NCBI GenBank assembly: GCA_021295835.1
Contig: JAGWBP010000004.1
Location: 1 to 36,950, forward strand
DNA from: Gemmatimonadota bacterium
Lineage (GTDB): Bacteria; Gemmatimonadota; Gemmatimonadetes; Longimicrobiales; Gaopeijiaceae
Direction of reading: 5' to 3'
Length of the DNA: 36,950 nucleotides
The notes under the pieces are model-generated. The model was not told where the DNA came from. It did not search any database and saw only the letters and a program-made list of their open reading frames with translations. Both the position numbers and the translations under genes were made by a program. Positions 17,199-26,500 of this stretch are shown piece after piece; position 1 is the first letter of the stretch, and every line of letters starts with the position of its first letter.

Positions 17199-18601
17199 CG
17201 CTCGCCTCCCGAGAGGAGCTCCACGAGCTCGCCCGCCACCCTCTCGATCGAGCCCGCCCCCATGACAACGCAGACGTCGCCGGGCGCCAGCTCCCCCGCC
17301 ACCGCAGCAGCCAGCGTCGCCAGCTCCGGGTGGTAGGAGACCTTCCCGCCCGCCGCTTCGGTCGCCTCGGCCACGAGGGTGCCGTGGACCCCCGCGATCG
17401 GGAGCTCGCGGGCCGGGTAGACTTCGGTCACCCAGGTCGCGTCGGCGAGGGCGAGGGCGCGGCCGAATTCGCCGCAGAGGTCGCGCGTCCGGGTGTAGAG
17501 GTGCGGCTCGAAGACCGCCACCAGCCGACGCGCCGGCGCCCGCCTGCGGGCCGACTCCAGGGTGGCGGCGATCTCGGTCGGGTGGTGCGCGTAGTCGTCC
17601 ACCACCTGGACGCCGCCCGCGTTCCCGAGGAGCTCGTAGCGCCGCCTCACGCCGCGATAGGCCGCGAGGCCGGAGCGGATCCGCTCCCACCCCGCCCCGA
17701 AGGACCTGCCGACGCCGATTGCCGCCAGCGCATTCAGCACATTGTGGCGGCCGGGCATGCGCACGGTGAAGGTGCCCGCCCGCGCACCGTCCTCGAAGAC
17801 CTCGAAGGAGCTGCCGCTGGGGGTGGGGCGGAGCTTCAGCGCTCGGAGGCAGGCACCGGCGCCGAATCCGTAGCTGCGCGCGCGAGAGCCTCCGTGCACC
17901 CCCAGGCGGGCCGCACCCGAGTCGTCGCCGCAGACCCAGATGGCACCCTCGGGGGCCACCCGCTCCAGGAAGAGCGAGAAGGAGGCGCGCAGGCCGGCGA
18001 GGTCGCCGTGAGTATCCAGGTGGTCGGGCTCGACGGCAGTCACGACGGCGACCTCGGGGGCGAGGTGGAGGAAGGAGCGGTCGTACTCGTCGGCCTCGAC
18101 CACGAAGACCCCCCTCCCGCCTGGCCTCAGGCTGCCATTCCAGCCTCTCACCTCGCCCCCGACGATCCCGGTGGGATCGACGCCGGCCCCCTCCAGCACA
18201 TGCGTCGCCATCGCCGAGGTGGTCGTCTTGCCGTGGGTGCCCGCCACCCCGACCACCCGCCCCTCCGCGACCAGGTCGCCCAACGCCGCGGCCCGCTTCA
18301 GGAGCGGGACGCCCAGCTCGCGAGCCTCCGCGAGCTCCGGGTGGTCGTCGGGCACGGCGGGGGTGTACACCACTGCGGCCGCGCCGTGCACATGTTCGGG
18401 ATCGTGCCCCTCGGTCAACTGCATGCCCAGACGCCTGAGGAGCGGCGCGGCCGGGCCAGTCGTGGCGTCGCACCCGGAGAGCGAGGCTCCGGACCGGAGC
18501 AGCAGCTCGGCCAGGGGGGCCATCCCGGCCCCGCACGCGCCCAAGAAGTGCACGGTGCCCTGGGCCGCCAGCGAGGCGAGGCGGGGCGGGGCGGCGATCA
18601 C
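17195..18601 (-). CDS. murC: UDP-N-acetylmuramate--L-alanine ligase
   Basis: Cytoplasmic ATP-dependent ligase (468 residues) adding L-alanine to UDP-MurNAc, the first stem-peptide step. It has the N-terminal nucleotide-sugar fold (VHFLGACGAGMAPLAELL), the ATP loop GVAGTHGKTTTS near residue 118, EADEYDRSF, the MPGRHNVLNALAA segment, and YAHHPTEI in the C-terminal domain. The AGTHGKTTT and YAHHPTE motifs separate MurC from MurD/E/F. GTG 18601 overlaps the murG stop and ATGA joins it to ftsQ. No murB follows, though murB often lies here in other phyla. Confidence 0.96.
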   Translation of the reverse strand: MIAAPPRLASLAAQGTVHFLGACGAGMAPLAELLLRSGASLSGCDATTGPAAPLLRRLGMQLTEGHDPEHVHGAAAVVYTPAVPDDHPELAEARELGVPLLKRAAALGDLVAEGRVVGVAGTHGKTTTSAMATHVLEGAGVDPTGIVGGEVRGWNGSLRPGGRGVFVVEADEYDRSFLHLAPEVAVVTAVEPDHLDTHGDLAGLRASFSLFLERVAPEGAIWVCGDDSGAARLGVHGGSRARSYGFGAGACLRALKLRPTPSGSSFEVFEDGARAGTFTVRMPGRHNVLNALAAIGVGRSFGAGWERIRSGLAAYRGVRRRYELLGNAGGVQVVDDYAHHPTEIAATLESARRRAPARRLVAVFEPHLYTRTRDLCGEFGRALALADATWVTEVYPARELPIAGVHGTLVAEATEAAGGKVSYHPELATLAAAVAGELAPGDVCVVMGAGSIERVAGELVELLSGGER

Positions 18602-19809
18602 GGCCTTGCCTCCGCCTGCGGCTCGGGGAGGAGCGTCGCGATGGCAGATGCTATGTCCATCGCCGCATCGGGACGGGCAATTCGGCGGGCCGCCTTGCCC
18701 ATCTGATCGAGCAGGCCGGGCGTCTCAAAGAGACGGCGAAGCTCGCGCCAGAGCCGCTCGCCACTCACCTGGGCACCGGTCTCGTCTCCTTCCGAGAGGT
18801 GCACCGCCGCCCCGGCGGCCTCGAGCGAACGGGCGTTGGCGCTTTGGTGGTCGCCTGCCGCTGTGGGGAGCGGCATGAGCACCGCTGGCAGACCGAAGGC
18901 CAGAAACTCCGAGGTCGCCATCGCGCCCGCGCGCGAGACGGCCAGGTCGGCTGCCGCCAGCGCCTGGTACATCGCCTCTGGATCCAGGTACGGCACCACC
19001 CGGAAGCGGTCGCGCCCCATCCCCGCCAAGGCAGCCTCGACGAGGTCGAAGTGCGCCCTTCCGGTGGCCCAGAAAACGAACTCGCGCTCCGAGAGGAGGC
19101 CGCCAGAGAGAATCTCGATCGTGGCGCGGTTGATGGCTTCGGCGCCGAGGCTGCCCCCGACGATCAGGACGAGCCGCCCGGAGGTCGGCACACCGAGCGC
19201 CCGGCGGGCCGCCTCCCGGTCGAGTTCGCCGCTGGCCGGGAGGGGACGAATCGGGTTGCCGGTGAGGAAGACGCGGTGCCGGGCGCTGGAGGGGAGCGCC
19301 GCGGCCGCCCCCGGGTAGGCGAGGTGTATCTGTCTGGCCCAGCGCGAGATCAGGCGCGTAGTCTTCCCCGGATGGGTGTTCTGCTCCTGCACTACGACGG
19401 GGATGCCGATAAGCCTCCCCACTATGCCCGCCGGGGCGGAAGCGTAGCCGCCGGTCACCACGACCGCAGCCGCCCGGCGCCGTCGGAGCGTCGGTGCCAG
19501 AGTGGCCACCGCCACGAGGAGGCGCCAGATCGCCCGCACGTTGGCGACGGAGGCGGCAAGCAGGCGCGTCAGGCGGCCGGGGATGCCGCCCCCGGGTCGC
19601 CGCAGCGCACCCAGGGGGCTCGTCAACCCTGAAACTGGGAGGAGGTGGTACTCGTAGTCCGTACTGGGAAGCTCTCTCGCCTCTATCCGTCCTTCTGTGC
19701 CCACAAAGTAGGGGCGCACCCCCGGCCGAAGCCGCGCCAGCGCCTCGGCGAGGTTGAGCGCCGGGTAGAAGTGACCGGCGGTGCCGCCCCCGGAGAAGAC
19801 GACCATCAT
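18598..19809 (-). CDS. murG: Lipid II synthase MurG
   Basis: Membrane-associated GT28 glycosyltransferase (403 residues) that adds GlcNAc from UDP-GlcNAc to lipid I, giving lipid II. The N-domain has the G-loop SGGGTAGHFYPALNLAEAL and VVVTGGYASAPAG; QEQNTHPGKTTRL follows. The C-domain has the second G-loop VGGSLGAEAINRA, the UDP-GlcNAc site AVSRAGAMATSEFLAFGLPAVLMPLP, and DHQSANA. ATG 19809 overlaps the ftsW stop (ATGA); GTG codons at 19821 and 19815 are in frame but lie inside ftsW. The length is somewhat above the usual 355-370 because of a longer loop near residues 70-90. Confidence 0.96.
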   Translation of the reverse strand: MMVVFSGGGTAGHFYPALNLAEALARLRPGVRPYFVGTEGRIEARELPSTDYEYHLLPVSGLTSPLGALRRPGGGIPGRLTRLLAASVANVRAIWRLLVAVATLAPTLRRRRAAAVVVTGGYASAPAGIVGRLIGIPVVVQEQNTHPGKTTRLISRWARQIHLAYPGAAAALPSSARHRVFLTGNPIRPLPASGELDREAARRALGVPTSGRLVLIVGGSLGAEAINRATIEILSGGLLSEREFVFWATGRAHFDLVEAALAGMGRDRFRVVPYLDPEAMYQALAAADLAVSRAGAMATSEFLAFGLPAVLMPLPTAAGDHQSANARSLEAAGAAVHLSEGDETGAQVSGERLWRELRRLFETPGLLDQMGKAARRIARPDAAMDIASAIATLLPEPQAEARP

Positions 19810-21095
19810 CGCCACCCCCACGATCTGGCGGGCACCAGCTCCTCCCAGTCGTCATCGGAGCCGCGGTCGCCCCCCCCACCCGATGCCCCGCGGGCCACGG
19901 CCAGGAGGATCCCGACAGAGGCCAGCATCGCCACCAAGTTCGTGCGCCCGAAGGAGATGAATGGAAGCGAGAGGCCGGTGGCGGGGAACACGCCGAGCGC
20001 CACCCCGATGTGCAGGAAGGCCTGGAGTCCGATCAGGGACGAAATTCCCACGGCGAGCAGCTCGGCGAAGCGGGTTCTGGCTTGGCGCGCGACGCGGAAT
20101 CCGACCGTCACCAGCGCCAGGAAGCAGAGGATGACGACGACGCTTCCCGCGAATCCCCACTCCTCGCCGATGATCGCGAAGATGAAGTCGTTGTGGGCTT
20201 CGGGAAGGAAGCCGAACTTCTGGCGTCCCTCGCCGAACCCCACCCCGCCAAGTCCCCCGGACCCCATCGCCACCAAGCTCTGGTAGCTCTGCTGCGCACT
20301 CTCTGGAACCGGCCCGCCTGGATTGAGGAGAATCGACTCCCAGCGGCCTCCCCGGTACCCGGAGACGAGGAGAGGGGCCACCAGCGGAACGAAGAGGCCG
20401 ACGAAGACGAAGTGCCCCAGACGCGCCCCGCCGACGAAGATCACTATCAGACAGCTCGCCACGATCAGGCAGGCGGTCGAGTAGTCGGGCTCGAGAGCAA
20501 TCGGGGCCACGATGCAGCCCCACCCCACGAGAAAGGGCGCGAGGCCGCGGCCAAGGCTCCTGAGGGAATCCCGCTTTCGCACCAGAAGGGCCGCCGTCCA
20601 CGTCACGACGGCGATCTTGGCTAGGTCCGAAGGCTGGAGCGTGATCCCGATCCGAAGCCACCTGCGGGCACCGTTGATTTCGGGAGCGATGGAGTGTGTG
20701 AAGGGGAGCACCACGACGACGAGAAGCGCCACCGAGACGAACATCAGGTGCGGGGCGAAGCGCCTCCACCAATCCACGGGCACCCGTGCGCAGATCAGCA
20801 TGGCGACGATCCCGACGCCTATGCCGGACGCCTGGCGGAGAACGTAGTAGTAGTGCGGATCGCCGTGGCGTTCGGCCATCACGGCGCTCGCGCTGTGGAG
20901 GGTGAGGACACCGAAGAGCAGGAGCGCACCCACCATGGTGAGCACGATGGCGGGCTCCCAGCCGGTGCTAAGCCCGGAGGCGGGGAGGGAGGACCTGCCC
21001 CTCGGGGCCACGTCGACCTGCCAGCGACCCGAGGGCGATCCGGCTCGCATACCGAGCGCGGCGAAGTTCCGGGACCTCCGCAGGGCCGTCGTCAT
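19806..21095 (-). CDS. ftsW: Septal peptidoglycan polymerase FtsW
   Basis: SEDS-family glycosyltransferase (429 residues) that polymerises lipid II at the septum together with FtsI. About ten membrane segments begin near residue 48, after a cytoplasmic arginine-rich start. Signatures include NGARRWLRIGITLQPSDLAKIAVV, LEPDYSTACLI (the catalytic aspartate region), HNDFIFAIIGEEWGF and the terminal GLSLPFISFGRTNLVAML, in which the usual PFxSYGGS appears as PFISFGRT. The acidic tail GSDDDWEELVPARSW is cytoplasmic. ATG 21095 overlaps the murD stop. Position between murD and murG supports FtsW over RodA. Confidence 0.95.
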   Translation of the reverse strand: MTTALRRSRNFAALGMRAGSPSGRWQVDVAPRGRSSLPASGLSTGWEPAIVLTMVGALLLFGVLTLHSASAVMAERHGDPHYYYVLRQASGIGVGIVAMLICARVPVDWWRRFAPHLMFVSVALLVVVVLPFTHSIAPEINGARRWLRIGITLQPSDLAKIAVVTWTAALLVRKRDSLRSLGRGLAPFLVGWGCIVAPIALEPDYSTACLIVASCLIVIFVGGARLGHFVFVGLFVPLVAPLLVSGYRGGRWESILLNPGGPVPESAQQSYQSLVAMGSGGLGGVGFGEGRQKFGFLPEAHNDFIFAIIGEEWGFAGSVVVILCFLALVTVGFRVARQARTRFAELLAVGISSLIGLQAFLHIGVALGVFPATGLSLPFISFGRTNLVAMLASVGILLAVARGASGGGGDRGSDDDWEELVPARSWGWR

Positions 21096-22534
21096 CGGCG
21101 CGCCGCCTCGGCCAGGGCGCGAAAGGCCTCGCCCCGATCCCGGTAGCTGGCGAAGATGTCGAAGCTGGAGCAGGCCGGCGCCAGGAGGAGCGTCTCGCCC
21201 GGCACCGCGACGCGCGCCCCCTCGGAGACCGCCTCGGCGAAGGTGCCCGCCACGCGCCTGACCTCGATCCTCCCTCCCGTCGCGGCCTCCACCTCCGCAG
21301 CCGCCCTTTCTCCTGCGGCACCGTAGGCCACCACCGCGCGCACCCGGCCCCGCATGGCGGGAGCGAGCGCCCGAAAGTCCTCCCCCTTGTCGGCCCCACC
21401 CAGGAGGAGCACAACCGGGCTGGCGAGACTCTCCAGCGAGCTCGCGGTCGCGGCGACATTGGTCGCCTTGGAGTCGTTCACCCAGCGTACCCCTGCGACG
21501 CTTCCGAGCGACTCGAGACGGTGGGGGAGCGGCACGAAGGACCCGAGTGCGTGTGCAGCCGAATCCAGCGGCACGCCCGCAGCCGCGGTGGCCAGGATCG
21601 CCGCCAGTGCGTTGGCGAGGTTGTGACGGCCGGGTAGACGCAGGTCGGATCTCGCGGCGACTCGCAGAGGCCCGGAGTCGGCGCGCTCCCCGAGATCGAC
21701 CACTAGGTGGCCGTCGGCCAGGTACGATCCCGGCGAGGCTGTCGACTCGAGCGAGAAGCGCAGGTGCGTTCCGGGCGCCCCTTCCGCCATCTCGATGACG
21801 GCATCGTCGTCGCCGTTCAGCACCCAGGTGGTAGTCTCGTCGCCCAGCTCAAAGAGGCGGCGCTTGTCGCGGTGGTACTCCTCGACCGAGCCGTACCGGT
21901 CCAGGTGGTCGACGCCGAGATTGGTCATGACGCCCACATCGGGGGTCATCTCGGTGGTGTCGGCGAGCTGGAAGGAGGAGAGCTCAAGGACGACCCTATC
22001 GGCGGGGCAGCCAGCTTCATGCTCGGCAACCGCCACCTGCGACGCGGGCGGGGCTATCTCCTCGCCCACATTGCCCCCGAGCGACACTTCGACGCCCGCC
22101 TCCCGCAGGAGGTGGGCCGAGAGCGTCGCGGTGGTCGTCTTTCCGTTCGTCCCGGTCACGACCGTCAGTGGACTCGCGATGAACCGGCCGGCGAAGTCAG
22201 GCTCCGATACCCAAGCGACACCCCGAGCGCGTAGGGCGGCGAGCACCGGGGCGCTGGGGGGAATGCCAGGGCTGACGACAACGGTGTCGGCCGCCGCGAT
22301 CGCGTCCAGGTCGTGTCCTCCCAACCGGATCTCGGCGCCGCGCTCTCGCAGGAGAGCTCCGCGGGCTGCAGCTGCAGGCTCGCTCTTCGCATCGGTGACA
22401 TGAACTTCCGCTCCTTTCAGTAGGGCCAGCCGGGCCGCAGCCTCGCCGCTGGCTCCCAGGCCGATAATGGCCACCCTTTCGTTCCCAGCTCCTCGCCTCA
22501 GCGGGCTCTCCGCCCCCACCGCGCCGCGCCTCAT
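21092..22534 (-). CDS. murD: UDP-N-acetylmuramoyl-L-alanine--D-glutamate ligase
   Basis: Cytoplasmic ligase (480 residues) adding D-glutamate to UDP-MurNAc-L-Ala. The N-terminal Rossmann-like domain begins VAIIGLGASGEAAARLALLKG. The ATP loop is VVTGTNGKTTTA, followed by GGNVGEE, LELSSFQL, NLGVDHLDRYG and LPGRHNLANALAA. The C-domain contains VNDSKATNVAATASSL and LLLAPACSSFD(I/M)F, both diagnostic for MurD. The first twenty residues are an arginine-rich extension; ATG 22534 is retained because it overlaps the mraY stop as ATGA. Confidence 0.96.
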   Translation of the reverse strand: MRRGAVGAESPLRRGAGNERVAIIGLGASGEAAARLALLKGAEVHVTDAKSEPAAAARGALLRERGAEIRLGGHDLDAIAAADTVVVSPGIPPSAPVLAALRARGVAWVSEPDFAGRFIASPLTVVTGTNGKTTTATLSAHLLREAGVEVSLGGNVGEEIAPPASQVAVAEHEAGCPADRVVLELSSFQLADTTEMTPDVGVMTNLGVDHLDRYGSVEEYHRDKRRLFELGDETTTWVLNGDDDAVIEMAEGAPGTHLRFSLESTASPGSYLADGHLVVDLGERADSGPLRVAARSDLRLPGRHNLANALAAILATAAAGVPLDSAAHALGSFVPLPHRLESLGSVAGVRWVNDSKATNVAATASSLESLASPVVLLLGGADKGEDFRALAPAMRGRVRAVVAYGAAGERAAAEVEAATGGRIEVRRVAGTFAEAVSEGARVAVPGETLLLAPACSSFDIFASYRDRGEAFRALAEAARR

Positions 22535-23640
22535 CGGATCTTCAGCGTTGCGAAGCCGACCATGGCGCACAGCACTCCCACGATCCAGAACCGCACCACC
22601 ACCTGCTCGTTCTTCCACCCGGCCATCTGGAAGTGGTGGTGGATCGGAGCGCACCTTAGGACGCGCCGACCCTCGCCGTAGCGACGCCTCGTGTACCTGA
22701 AGTACCGCCGCTGCACGATCACCGAGGCCGCCTCGGCGGCGAACACTCCCCCCACGAAGAGGAGGAGCAGCTCGGCCTTGAGGAGGAGCGCCATCGCGCC
22801 CAGAGCGCCGCCCAGCGCCAGCGAACCGGTGTCGCCCATGATCACCGAGGCTGGCTGGGCGTTGTACCAGAGGAAGCCGAGACACGCGCCTGTTATCGCG
22901 GCGGCGAAGACCGTCAGCTCCCCCGAGCCGGGCAGGTAGAAGAGGCCGAGGTACGCCGAGGTGTCGACGCGCCCGATCACGTAGGCGAAGACACCGAATG
23001 CCCCGGTCGCGATCGCAGCCAGCCCCGGTGCCAGGCCGTCGAGCCCGTCCGTCATGTTGACGGCGTGGGTGGCGCCATTCAGTACGATCGTCACCCATAT
23101 CAGGAAGGCGGGCAGCGTGAAGACCAACTGCCACTCGTCGAAGAGCGGGAGGTTGGTGGTCGTCGGACCCACCCCCGAATCCGGACCCGCCATCACTAGG
23201 AAGAGACCGAGGGCGACGCCCACCGCGAGCGATCCGGCCCACTTGTAGCGCTCGGCCAGCCCCTTGCGGTTCCGCTTCACGACCTTCAGGTAGTCGTCCA
23301 GGAAGCCGAGCGCCCCCATCCAGAGCATGACCGCAAGCGCGCTCAGGGTGTAGGCGTTCGCGAGCTCGGCCCAGAGGAGGGTGGCGAAGACGGTGACGGA
23401 GACGATCACCGCTCCGCCCATGTTGGCCTTGGGCTCGGCCGCGTCGCCTGTGGGCACCGCCTCGCCAGCCGGCACGTCCACGATCCCCCTGCGCTTGAGC
23501 CACGCGATCACCGGTCGTCCCAGGAGGAGGAGGAGAAGGAGCGAGGTGCCCATCGCCCCGGCCGCGCGCACGGTGATGTAGTTGAAGAGGTTGAAGAGGA
23601 TGTGGAGGTCCTCGAGCCGCCCGAGCAGGTGGTAGAGCAT
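22531..23640 (-). CDS. mraY: Phospho-MurNAc-pentapeptide translocase MraY
   Basis: Integral membrane enzyme (369 residues, about ten helices) that moves phospho-MurNAc-pentapeptide from UDP to undecaprenyl phosphate, making lipid I. Visible motifs are PKANMGGAVI (family PTMGG), LGFLDDYLKVVKRNRKGL with the paired aspartates, NMTDGLDGLAPG, FLWYNAQPASVIMGDTGSLALGGAL, and the histidine motif APIHHHFQMAGWKNEQVV, all typical. The family's usual T in PTMGG is N here (KANMGG). ATG 23640 shares one base with the murF stop (TGATG). Confidence 0.97.
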   Translation of the reverse strand: MLYHLLGRLEDLHILFNLFNYITVRAAGAMGTSLLLLLLLGRPVIAWLKRRGIVDVPAGEAVPTGDAAEPKANMGGAVIVSVTVFATLLWAELANAYTLSALAVMLWMGALGFLDDYLKVVKRNRKGLAERYKWAGSLAVGVALGLFLVMAGPDSGVGPTTTNLPLFDEWQLVFTLPAFLIWVTIVLNGATHAVNMTDGLDGLAPGLAAIATGAFGVFAYVIGRVDTSAYLGLFYLPGSGELTVFAAAITGACLGFLWYNAQPASVIMGDTGSLALGGALGAMALLLKAELLLLFVGGVFAAEAASVIVQRRYFRYTRRRYGEGRRVLRCAPIHHHFQMAGWKNEQVVVRFWIVGVLCAMVGFATLKIR

Positions 23641-25013
23641 CAGACGAGCGCCCCCGCGAAGCGGTCCTCGAGCGCGGGAATCACCCTCTCGAGGCGAACT
23701 CCGCGCGACGCCTTGAGGAGGACGCGGTCGCCAGGCTCGATCAGGCCGGGCAGGCGGTCGACGAGCTCCGCCGGGTCCGCGACCACTCTGATCCTCGGGT
23801 CGGCGGCAGGCTCGGCGGCCTCGGCGAATGCGCCGGTGAGGACGAGGAGGTCGGGGCCGAGCTCGAGCGCCGCCCTCAGGATGTCGCGGTGGATCTCCGC
23901 CGAACGCTCGCCGAGCTCGAGCATGGTGCCGAGCACCGCGACGCGGCGCCCCGGCCGCCCCATGCCCCGAAGCGCACCCAGGGCGGCGAGCACGCTCTTC
24001 GGGTTGGCGTTGTAGCAGTCCACCAGGAGCGTCACGCCGCCGAGATCCCTTATCTCGCTCCGCATCGGGGCCGGACCCACCTCGGAGATGCGCCGGGCGG
24101 CATCCCGGGCCGGGATGCCGAGCTCGCACGAGATAGCCAGGGCAAGGAGCGCGTTGTAGACGTTGTGGAGACCGGGGAGCCGGAGCTCCACCCGGTGGCC
24201 CCGCCACGAGAAGCTGCACCTGCCGTCCGGCGAGTTGGCGACCTCTCCGGGGCGGTGGTCGGCGTGGGCCCCCTCGGTCAGGCCGCACACCGTCGCCCTG
24301 GGAGCGTGGGACCGCGCCATCCGGGCCAGCTCGGGGGGATCGTCGCCGACGATCGCGCGGTCGGCTGGGCCGAGCGCACGGATCAGCGCCAACTTCTGGT
24401 CAAGTACCCCCGCCAAGTCGCCCAGCCCCTCGAGGTGGGTCTCGGAGACGGTGGTGACTACCCCGATGTCGGGCCGCGCGATGCGAGCCAGCTCGGCGAT
24501 CTCGCCAGGCTCGCTCGCTCCCATCTCCACGACCAGGGCGGTCGCGGAGTCCGGCATCGACAGGATGGTGAGCGGGACGCCGACACGGTTGTTCTCGTTG
24601 CCTGCGGTGCTATGGAGCGCATGACTGGCAAGGACGACGTGCGAGACCATCCTCCCGACGGTCGTCTTCCCCGATGAACCGGTGATCGCGACGACTACCG
24701 CTTCGGAGTGGCTGCGGCGGTGGCGCGCCAGGTCGCCGAGCGCCGTGAGCGTGTCGCGTACGAGGTGCACCGGGACAGGGCGCGGACCAGGGTCCCGGCG
24801 TACGACGAGCGCGCCGCACCCGGACTCGATCGCACGATCCACGAAGTCGTGCCCGTCGAAGCGCTCCCCCTCCAGGGCGACGAAGACGTCGCCAGCGCCG
24901 AGCGTGCGGGTGTCGGTCGATATCGCGTTGTAGCGGCGCTCAGGGCTCTGGGAAGCGGTCCCCAGGGCGCTCGCCACCGAGGCGTCGTTCCAGTGGAAGC
25001 TCGCCGAAGTCAC
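23640..25013 (-). CDS. murF: UDP-MurNAc-tripeptide--D-alanyl-D-alanine ligase
   Basis: Cytoplasmic ligase (457 residues) that attaches D-Ala-D-Ala to the UDP-MurNAc-tripeptide. The N-terminal domain carries STDTRTLGAGDVFVALEGERFDGHDF, the ATP loop is AITGSSGKTTVGRM, and next come TAGNENNRVGVPLTIL, EMGASEPGEI and LPGLHNVYNALLALA. The C-terminal DCYNANPKSVLAAL is diagnostic for MurF. Its substrate D-Ala-D-Ala requires Ddl, which is not in the window, and D-alanine from the alr product. GTG 25013 overlaps the murE stop. Confidence 0.96.
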   Translation of the reverse strand: MTSASFHWNDASVASALGTASQSPERRYNAISTDTRTLGAGDVFVALEGERFDGHDFVDRAIESGCGALVVRRDPGPRPVPVHLVRDTLTALGDLARHRRSHSEAVVVAITGSSGKTTVGRMVSHVVLASHALHSTAGNENNRVGVPLTILSMPDSATALVVEMGASEPGEIAELARIARPDIGVVTTVSETHLEGLGDLAGVLDQKLALIRALGPADRAIVGDDPPELARMARSHAPRATVCGLTEGAHADHRPGEVANSPDGRCSFSWRGHRVELRLPGLHNVYNALLALAISCELGIPARDAARRISEVGPAPMRSEIRDLGGVTLLVDCYNANPKSVLAALGALRGMGRPGRRVAVLGTMLELGERSAEIHRDILRAALELGPDLLVLTGAFAEAAEPAADPRIRVVADPAELVDRLPGLIEPGDRVLLKASRGVRLERVIPALEDRFAGALV

Positions 25014-26500
25014 CGCTCGGAGCGCTCCGCGAGATGATCCAGCACGATTTGGCGCTCGTCGAAGGGGAGCCGGTCGCTCCCGACGATCTGGACGCGCTCG
25101 TGGCCCTTCCCCGCGAGGAGGACCACGTCGCCCGGCCCGGCCGCCTCGAGCGCGTGGACGATCGCCTTGCGTCGGTCGAGGATCTCCTCGGCGCGGCCGC
25201 CGGACTCTGCAGCGCCCCGCACGACCTCGGCGGCGATCCTGGCGGGGTCCTCGGTGCGCGGGTTGTCGGAGGTGACGATCGCGAGATCGGCGTGGCGGGC
25301 CGCCGCCCTGCCCATGGCTAGCCTCTTGGCCGGGTCCCGGTCTCCGCCGGCCCCGAATACCACTACTACCCGCCCCGTCGCCACCGACTGGAGCGTGCGG
25401 AGCGCCTGCTCGAGAGCATCGGGGGTGTGCGCGAAGTCGACGATCACCTGGAAGGGCTCGCGCACCAGCGTCTCCATGCGGCCGGGGATCTGGGGTGCCG
25501 ACGAGAGCCCGGCCGCCACCTCGTCCAGTGGGTTTCCCAATGCCAGTGCGCACCCGGCGGCCGCCAGAGCGTTCGAGACGTTGAAGCGCCCTGCGAGCGG
25601 CAGCTCGACCGGTCGCAGGATTCCGCGCCAGGCGAGCTCGAAGCTCGAACCCGCCGAATGCAGCCGCGTGCGCTCGGCCCGCAGGTCGGCGGGCGCGTCG
25701 ATCCCGTATCTGACGACCTTGCCGGGCGGACGCAGCGCCTCCCACGCCGGGTCGTCGGCATTGACGACCGCGGTGGCACCGCTCCGCCCCAGTTGGAGCA
25801 GCCGGGCCTTGGCGGCGAGGTAGCTCTCCTGCGTGCCGTGGTAGTCGAGGTGGTCCTGGGTCAGGTTGGTGAAGGCGGCGACCTGGAAGCGCACCCCGTC
25901 GAGGCGGTGCTGCGAGAGTGCGTGCGAGGAGCTCTCGACCACGACCGACTCGACGCCCTCGTCGGCGAGCTTGCGCAGCCGACGGGCGAGCTGCACGGAG
26001 TCAGGCGTTGTGAGCCCCCGCGTGCCGGGGAGGGGGCGGCCCTCCGGCCCCACAACCCCGAGAGTCCCGATCGCCGCAGCGGGCCCCTTTCGGGAGAGGA
26101 GCCAGCGGAGCAGGAGCGCGGTCGTCGTCTTGCCGTTCGTGCCCGTGACGCCCACGAGCGAGAGTGCCCTCCATGGATCGCCCATCAGGCGGCTGCTGGC
26201 CACCGCCCCGGCGAGACGCGCGTTGTCGACCTGGATCTGGGGAAGCGGCGCCTCCGAGACGGGCCTCTCGACGATCGCTGCCGCCGCCCCAAGCCCTGCT
26301 GCCGCGACCAGGTGGTCGTGGCCGTCGGCTACGGCCCCCATCCAGGCGACGAAGAGGTCGCCGGGGCCGACGCGGCGGGAGTCGTGCTGCACGCCGCCGA
26401 CTCGGAGCTCCCCGAGCCGCCCCCGGTCGGGGTGGGTCGGCCCCACCACGACGCCAGCCTCCTCAATCGCGGCGACGACGGACGAGAGCGACACCGTCAC
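25010..26500 (-). CDS. murE: UDP-MurNAc-tripeptide synthetase MurE (meso-DAP type)
   Basis: Cytoplasmic ligase (496 residues) adding the third stem-peptide residue. The order is GVQHDSRRVGPGDLFVAWMG, the ATP loop GVTGTNGKTTTALLL, GLTTPDSVQL, ESSSHALSQHRLDGV, FTNLTQDHLDYHGT and LAGRFNVSNALAA. The C-domain has DFAHTPDALEQALRTL and TSDNPRTEDP. DNPR at this place is the established marker for meso-diaminopimelate specificity, against lysine-type enzymes. It also ends with GKGHERVQI. GTG 26500 overlaps the ftsI stop; a second GTG two codons later is possible. Confidence 0.96.
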   Translation of the reverse strand: MTVSLSSVVAAIEEAGVVVGPTHPDRGRLGELRVGGVQHDSRRVGPGDLFVAWMGAVADGHDHLVAAAGLGAAAAIVERPVSEAPLPQIQVDNARLAGAVASSRLMGDPWRALSLVGVTGTNGKTTTALLLRWLLSRKGPAAAIGTLGVVGPEGRPLPGTRGLTTPDSVQLARRLRKLADEGVESVVVESSSHALSQHRLDGVRFQVAAFTNLTQDHLDYHGTQESYLAAKARLLQLGRSGATAVVNADDPAWEALRPPGKVVRYGIDAPADLRAERTRLHSAGSSFELAWRGILRPVELPLAGRFNVSNALAAAGCALALGNPLDEVAAGLSSAPQIPGRMETLVREPFQVIVDFAHTPDALEQALRTLQSVATGRVVVVFGAGGDRDPAKRLAMGRAAARHADLAIVTSDNPRTEDPARIAAEVVRGAAESGGRAEEILDRRKAIVHALEAAGPGDVVLLAGKGHERVQIVGSDRLPFDERQIVLDHLAERSER

